In this document: piece by piece, positions 7,225-10,493 of the stretch
Layout: the number at the start of each line of letters is the position of its first letter
How positions within the stretch are numbered: the first letter of the stretch is position 1
Source: JBHENC01 sp051000345
GTDB lineage: Bacteria > Acidobacteriota > Blastocatellia > Pyrinomonadales > Pyrinomonadaceae
Direction of reading: 5' to 3'
DNA: 10,493 nucleotides
Assembly: GCA_051000345.1 (NCBI GenBank)
Contig: JBPCOJ010000098.1
Coordinates: 1 to 10,493 of the forward strand
The notes under the pieces: model-generated
The model's database searches: none
What the model was told of the DNA's origin: nothing
Seen by the model: only the letters and a program-made list of their open reading frames with translations
Position numbers and translations under genes: made by a program

Positions 7225-7805
7225 CAAATGTTCCCGCCGCCTTTTTCGAGAAATATTTCGTCCAAGCTGCGCACAATCTTAGCCGTCGTCACGATCTGAC
7301 CTGTGTGCCGCTGTGTGTGCTCGGCGATGTGAAACAATAAACCGAAGACGCTCGTCGGCAGTTTCGCGCGCCCGACTTCGCGTTCGGCAAAGAGGGTTTC
7401 TTCCGGCGTCAATCTGATGACTTCCAGCGCTTCCTCGATGCGCTTCAACGCGGCGGCAACGAGTTCGGCCGCGGCGACAGATTCATCCGGCTCGCCTTCG
7501 GCGGCAAGCGCGGCGAATTGCGAACTGTCCAGACTTGCACCGCGCGCGTAGGTCAGCAGGCGATCAATGCTTCCCGCGACGTGGCTCAAGTGAAAGCCGA
7601 CGGACGGCGCGCCGTGCGGCTTTGTCCAAACTTGCTTGACGGTCAATCCGCCCGCTGCTTTTCGGATGTCTGCGGCAGCCTGCACGAGCGCGTGCGCCGA
7701 CGGCATAAGCTGTGGCAACACTGCTTCGAGCGCGCCATTCAACCATGCTTCATGTTCGGTCTTCATAAATACTCGCGTGCCTCTGAAGGAATATGCATGG
7801 CTCAT
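7224..7805 (-). CDS. DinB superfamily (putative metal-binding four-helix) protein
   Basis: The protein has the DinB-like four-helix-bundle signature: an early histidine (GFHLSH, H62 counting from the internal ATG at 7766) and HxxxH near the C-terminus (H150, H154 within FHIAEHTQRHTGQI), which together form the usual metal triad. DinB relatives include bacillithiol- and mycothiol-dependent transferases and many proteins of unknown function; no substrate can be assigned. From the ATG at 7805 it has 193 residues; from 7766 it has 180 and begins MKTEHEAW, typical for this family. SD evidence is modest for both (AGG three bases before 7805, GAG about seven before 7766). It is first in a two-gene unit with the PilZ-receiver gene. 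Confidence 0.8.
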   Translation of the reverse strand: MSHAYSFRGTRVFMKTEHEAWLNGALEAVLPQLMPSAHALVQAAADIRKAAGGLTVKQVWTKPHGAPSVGFHLSHVAGSIDRLLTYARGASLDSSQFAALAAEGEPDESVAAAELVAAALKRIEEALEVIRLTPEETLFAEREVGRAKLPTSVFGLLFHIAEHTQRHTGQIVTTAKIVRSLDEIFLEKGGGNI

Positions 7806-7936
7806 CGCCTATTTACTCATAAACTCTCGATGTCTATCAATCCGATTGCCGACAATGCCATTTCCCCCTGCCGAATATAGCCGCATTCGCATTCCGATAG
7901 ATACAGCGAGCGAAGATTAAAATAAAGGCGCTTTAG

Positions 7937-8373
7937 AAGCGTCCTGTGTTTCTTATCGGCGCGCTTGTAGTGATCGTCATCGGCACGATCTTCGGCGTGC
8001 GTTACTGGAATTATTCCAGCTCGCACGAATCGACAGACGACGCATTTATCGACCGTCACGCTCACGCGCCAATACACAGGCCAGCACACAGCAAGCCTCC
8101 GTCGTCGTGCAGCAAGCGCGTTCGGGAGTCGAGACCGCCAGAGCAGCCGCCGCCGCCGAGCGCAGCCGCATCAGCCAAGCCGGTTCAGCCATCTCAACGG
8201 CGCAGGCGAATGTCGCGCAGGCACGCGCGCAAGTCGTCGCCGCGCAAGCCGAAGCCGCGCGCGCCACTTCGGATGTCGGGCGTTATCAGGAACTCTTCAA
8301 CAAGGATGAAGTTTCGCGCCAGCGACTCGATCAGGCAATCGCCGCCGCGCAAACGTCCACTGCGCAACTATAG
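7937..8373 (+). pseudogene. Remnant of an HlyD/EmrA-type membrane fusion protein gene
   Basis: The first part (7937-about 8055) reads KRPVFLIGALVVIVIG, then a transmembrane stretch and STDDAFID, the classic N-terminal anchor of EmrA/HlyD adaptors. The later part, in a different frame (about 8065-8373), encodes the alanine/glutamine-rich coiled-coil hairpin including RYQELFNKDEVSRQRLDQA. The segment normally between them, with the first half of the lipoyl/barrel domain, is missing, and the join at about 8053-8067 shifts frame. A stop (TAG at 7934) lies just before the first recognisable codon, so the 5' end is lost too. The 3' end stops at a TAG supplied by the MITE-like repeat, removing the second lipoyl half and the beta-barrel. 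No efflux pump partner is present. It cannot make a working adaptor. Confidence 0.82.
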
Positions 8374-8486
8374 CGGTTTTCACATGAGTGCGACTTAATT
8401 CGTTAGCGCGTAACCCTTGAATCTTCTATGTCGGGAATGGCGCGGGCTTTTTTGCTTTAGTCGCATCCGATTGAGAAATGCTATAG
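8368..8486. mobile_element. 119-bp MITE-like element with imperfect terminal inverted repeats
   Basis: The ends are 28-bp imperfect inverted repeats (8368-8395 and 8459-8486) with 20 matching positions. The outer seven bases CTATAGC and the inner seven TGCGACT match exactly. No protein is encoded between them. The TA-containing tips suggest TA-target insertion, as for IS630/Tc1-type elements and the MITEs they mobilise; that assignment is inference. The left end gives the HlyD remnant its stop codon (TAG 8371-8373) and the right end lies two bases from the stop of the aldo/keto reductase gene. Confidence 0.68.
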
Positions 8487-8488
8487 CG

Positions 8489-9475
8489 TCAGCGGTTGAC
8501 GGCAGCCATTCCCGCTTCCGGGTAGCGCGTGCCTGCCGCGACGTTTTTCGGCGCGATCTCGTCGATGCGGCGCAAGTCATCCGGCGTCAATTTCACGTCG
8601 AGCGCGGCGACGTTTTCTTCGAGATACTTGCGTCGCTTCGTTCCGGGAATCGGGACGATGTCTTCGCCTTGCGCGAGCACCCACGCGAGCGCGAGTTGCG
8701 ACGGCGTGCAGCCCTTTTCCGAAGCCAATCTTTCGATGTGGTTGACCAACTCCAGATTTTTATCGAAGTTCCCGCCTTGAAAGCGCGGGCTATTGCGGCG
8801 GTAATCGTCGGGCGCTAAATCGTCGAAGCTTTTTATCTGGCCTGCGAGAAAGCCGCGTCCGAGCGGGCTGTACGGCACAAAGCCGATGCCTAGTTCACGA
8901 CAGACATCGAGAATTCCGTCTTCCGGGTCGCGCGTCCACAGTGAATACTCGCTCTGAAGCGCCGCAATCGGATGCACCTTGTAGGCGCGGCGGATAGTCT
9001 CTATACCTGCTTCGGACATGCCCAAGAAACGCACCTTGCCTTCCTCGACGAGCCGCGTCATCTCGCCCACCGTATCCTCAATCGGCGTCTTCGGGTCAAC
9101 GCGATGTTGATAGTAAAGATCAATCGTATCCACATTGAGCCGCCGCAAGCTCGCTTCACAAGCCGAGCGCACATATTCGGGCGTGCCGTTGACGCCCAAA
9201 AAGCTTTTGTCTTCACCGCGCATGTTGCCGAACTTGGTCGCTAACACGACTTCATCGCGGCGGCCTTTGATGGCGCGCCCGACGAGTTCCTCGTTCGTAA
9301 ACGGGCCGTACATGTCCGCCGTATCGAGAAAGTTGACGCCCAAATCCAGAGCGCGATGAATCGTTGCGATGGATTCCTGCTCATCGCGTCCGGCGTAAAA
9401 CTCCGACATCCCCATGCAGCCCAAGCCTAGGGCGGACACCGTCAGTTCGCTTTTACCTAACCTTCTCTGTTCCAT
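8489..9475 (-). CDS. Aldo/keto reductase (AKR13/YakC-like)
   Basis: This 328-residue NADPH-dependent oxidoreductase would reduce aldehydes or ketones in the cytoplasm. The protein starts MEQRRLGKSELTVSALGLG and carries the full catalytic tetrad: D51 and Y56 in DTADMYG, K81 in LATKFG, and H124 in YYQHRVD. The C-terminal IPGTKRRKYLEEN stretch is the phosphate-binding signature for NADP(H) in this family, and the overall pattern fits AKR13. The start has a strong SD (GGAAGAGG, five bases before ATG, minus-strand sense). The stop is two bases from the MITE end, so the gene narrowly escaped interruption. The frame is intact. Substrate is unknown; an aldehyde-related role would suit the neighbouring oxidoreductase operon, but that is context only. 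Confidence 0.9.
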   Translation of the reverse strand: MEQRRLGKSELTVSALGLGCMGMSEFYAGRDEQESIATIHRALDLGVNFLDTADMYGPFTNEELVGRAIKGRRDEVVLATKFGNMRGEDKSFLGVNGTPEYVRSACEASLRRLNVDTIDLYYQHRVDPKTPIEDTVGEMTRLVEEGKVRFLGMSEAGIETIRRAYKVHPIAALQSEYSLWTRDPEDGILDVCRELGIGFVPYSPLGRGFLAGQIKSFDDLAPDDYRRNSPRFQGGNFDKNLELVNHIERLASEKGCTPSQLALAWVLAQGEDIVPIPGTKRRKYLEENVAALDVKLTPDDLRRIDEIAPKNVAAGTRYPEAGMAAVNR

Positions 9476-9499
9476 TTTTACCTCTTCCTTGTTTCATGC

Positions 9500-9523
9500 G
9501 GGCGTCTCGATTCGAGAGCGCCC
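9500..9523. repeat. Hairpin in the leader of the aldo/keto reductase gene
   Basis: GGGCG (9500-9504) pairs with CGCCC (9519-9523), and TCTCGA (9505-9510) with TCGAGA (9512-9517), with one bulged G at 9518. No T-run follows on either strand, so a standard intrinsic terminator is unlikely. It lies 25 bp before the reductase start and is bracketed by two copies of TACCTCTTC (9479-9487 and 9526-9534). Confidence 0.55.
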
Positions 9524-9584
9524 TGTACCTCTTCAAATTCACACTTCAGTCGTTATTTCTTTACGCGCTGTTCGCGTGTTCACT

Positions 9585-9728
9585 TCAAAGCCGCAGCACG
9601 ACTTTTCCAGTCGTCTTTCTACCCTCGAGCGCCGCGTGCGCTTGCGCCGCTTCCGCCAGCGAAAACTCCTGCACCATCACGCGCAACTTGTCTGCGCCGC
9701 CGAACTCATGAATTCTCACTGCCTTCAT
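9585..9728 (-). pseudogene. Scar of a zinc-type alcohol dehydrogenase/quinone oxidoreductase gene
   Basis: The 47-codon frame begins MKAVRIHEFGGADKLR, the standard N-terminus of medium-chain (quinone oxidoreductase type) reductases, then passes directly to VQEFSLAEAAQAHAALEG and ends GKVVLRL, the standard C-terminus of the same family. The roughly 270 residues that should lie between, including the whole NAD(P)H-binding Rossmann domain, are absent, while the reading frame is kept. The start retains a purine-rich ribosome site (AAGGGAAAGAG in minus-strand sense). It could still be translated into a short peptide but not an enzyme. The gene ends 110 bp upstream of the aldo/keto reductase, on the same strand. 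Confidence 0.82.
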
Positions 9729-9785
9729 TTTTTCTCTTTCCCTTTTCTCATCTGAATAATTGCCCGCTGAAATTGTCTACGCTTC

Positions 9786-10343
9786 TTATTTCATCGCGCT
9801 TCGCAAGGCACGGCGCACGACATCCGTCGTCAAGCCATAAACCACGTGCGAGGCGAGCGCGTAGGCGTGCGTCGAGAACGGATATTCGGTTGGTGATTTG
9901 GACAATCCGAGCGCGGGCAGGGCGGCGTCATCCGCGATTAACCAGACGGCTGCGCCGAAAGGAAGCCCCGCGCCGACGCTGACAAACGGCATAAGCTCCG
10001 CCGCCACACCATAAATCGCGCCCGACGTTGCGCCCATCGCGTAATGCATGGCGGGGCCAGCGATCTTCTTTTCACTTTTCGTCAATCTGTGGTCGAAAAT
10101 ATTTTCCGAAACAGCTTCGGCGGCCTTAACCGTCGCGGGTTCCTGTTTTTCACCGCTGTCTCCAGATTTTTGTTTCTTCTTTGAAGACTTTTGGGAAGCT
10201 TCCAAACCTTCAGAGACTTTGCTCCAACCGGCTTGAAACTCTTCCATTACCCAAGAGGCCACCAAGCCTCCGACGACGCCCGCCGCCAAGCCCTTCAAGA
10301 CATCGCCGCCGTCACGTTTTCTTGCCCGGCCTCTTTTTCTCAT
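9786..10343 (-). CDS. DUF1440/YagU-type inner membrane protein
   Basis: This 185-residue protein has a basic N-terminus (RKRGRARKR) followed by a glycine-rich hydrophobic helix (about 15-33), a long charged lysine/serine/glutamate-rich loop (about 41-93), and three further hydrophobic segments (about 96-120, 122-140 and 158-175). The last part, with HYAMGATSGAIYG, PFGAAVWLIADDAALPALGL and SHVVYGLTTDVVRR, matches the DUF1440 family, whose E. coli member YagU is an inner-membrane protein linked to acid resistance. The SD is strong (GAAGGGAAGG, about eight bases before ATG, minus-strand sense). In E. coli yagU is adjacent to the pao (yagTSRQ) genes. Molecular function is unknown. The charged loop looks longer than expected for the family, though I cannot align it here. 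Confidence 0.8.
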   Translation of the reverse strand: MRKRGRARKRDGGDVLKGLAAGVVGGLVASWVMEEFQAGWSKVSEGLEASQKSSKKKQKSGDSGEKQEPATVKAAEAVSENIFDHRLTKSEKKIAGPAMHYAMGATSGAIYGVAAELMPFVSVGAGLPFGAAVWLIADDAALPALGLSKSPTEYPFSTHAYALASHVVYGLTTDVVRRALRSAMK

Positions 10344-10382
10344 GACTTGTACCTTCCCTTCTTATCGAATAATTATTGTGGG

Positions 10383-10426
10383 GCGAAGCGCCGCCGACGT
10401 ATTCCTTCACGGCGGCGGCGCTTCGC
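10383..10426. terminator. 14-bp perfect GC-rich hairpin, possible terminator
   Basis: GCGAAGCGCCGCCG (10383-10396) and CGGCGGCGCTTCGC (10413-10426) are exact inverted repeats around a 16-nt loop. Neither strand carries a T-run directly after the stem, so it is not a textbook intrinsic terminator. It sits three bases after a putative minus-strand stop codon (10431-10429) and before the DUF1440 gene, so transcript-end stabilisation or termination between the two genes is the simplest reading. Confidence 0.5.
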
Positions 10427-10428
10427 TC

Positions 10429-10493
10429 TCAAGTTGTGCGATCCCATTTCTCAAAGTCTTCTCCCGCCTCATACGTTGTTTTCCGAAGGTTCG
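10429..10493 (-). CDS. Possible C-terminal end of an unidentified protein (cut by window edge)
   Basis: One minus-strand frame is open from the window edge and reads NLRKTTYEAGEDFEKWDRTT before a TGA at 10431-10429. The composition is protein-like and the stop is followed at once by a strong hairpin, as expected at a gene end. With only 20 residues the family cannot be named. The other two minus-strand frames look less natural, but one of them is also open across this stretch, so the assignment is tentative. Confidence 0.3.
   Translation of the reverse strand, partial: NLRKTTYEAGEDFEKWDRTT

Noticed and set aside
7817..8089. 90-residue minus-strand frame opposite the start of the HlyD remnant
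   Set aside because: The opposite strand carries a recognisable membrane anchor; this frame has no family signature.
8402..8455. Near-palindrome GTTAGCGCGTAAC and a T-run (GGGCTTTTTTG) inside the MITE-like element, considered as a terminator
   Set aside because: No stable stem directly precedes the T-run; the pairing is weak and better explained as element core sequence.
9563..9577. Short inverted repeat ACGCG-CTGTT-CGCGT downstream of the reductase scar
   Set aside because: The five-base stem is too short and no T-run follows, so a terminator call is not supported.

Overview
The window looks like a piece of a moderately GC-rich bacterial chromosome. Most genes have clear Shine-Dalgarno sites and GC-biased third codon positions, and the gene families (Tat-exported molybdenum aldehyde oxidoreductase, DinB-like proteins, PilZ-receiver regulators, AKR13-type reductases, DUF1440 proteins) would fit an environmental, possibly Acidobacteriota/Blastocatellia-like genome. 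That placement is inferred from general impression of the proteins, not from a search.

Left edge (1-127): the left end of an IS1-family insertion sequence, cut by the window edge. It shows the first 28 codons of an InsA-like zinc-ribbon protein on the minus strand, a terminal sequence resembling the IS1 inverted repeat, and a perfect 9-bp hairpin abutting the start codon. Positions 128-363 are the leader of the operon that follows.

Main operon (364-6402, plus strand): five genes for a periplasmic, PaoABC-like aldehyde oxidoreductase of the xanthine dehydrogenase family. They encode a Tat-exported [2Fe-2S] subunit, an FAD subunit with an extra cysteine set that should bind [4Fe-4S], the molybdenum subunit with its catalytic Glu, an XdhC/PaoD-type insertion chaperone, and a MocA-type cytidylyltransferase that would make the molybdopterin cytosine dinucleotide used by this family. 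The last four are joined by 4-bp stop/start overlaps that use three different start codons (GTGA, ATGA, TTGA).

Minus-strand pair (6445-7805): a DinB-superfamily protein followed, through a TGATG overlap, by a PilZ domain fused to a CheY-like receiver. Both signature motif sets of the regulator are intact.

Decay zone (7934-9728): a gutted HlyD/EmrA-type membrane-fusion gene with missing 5' end, an internal out-of-frame deletion and a 3' end cut by a 119-bp MITE-like element whose terminal repeat supplies the stop codon. Next come an intact aldo/keto reductase (minus strand, stop codon 2 bp from the MITE) and a 47-codon scar of a zinc-type alcohol dehydrogenase/quinone reductase in which the first 16 or so codons are joined in frame to the last 30 or so.

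Right edge (9786-10493, minus strand): a DUF1440/YagU-type inner-membrane protein, a 14-bp perfect GC-rich hairpin, and possibly the C-terminus of another gene. In E. coli K-12, yagU lies next to yagTSRQ (paoABCD), so finding a DUF1440 gene about 3.4 kb from this pao-like operon is notable. No tRNA, rRNA or CRISPR was seen. I see no wholly new multi-gene system. The most unusual items are the MITE and gene-scar region, the DinB/PilZ-receiver pair, the IS1 leader hairpin and the pao/YagU neighbourhood.
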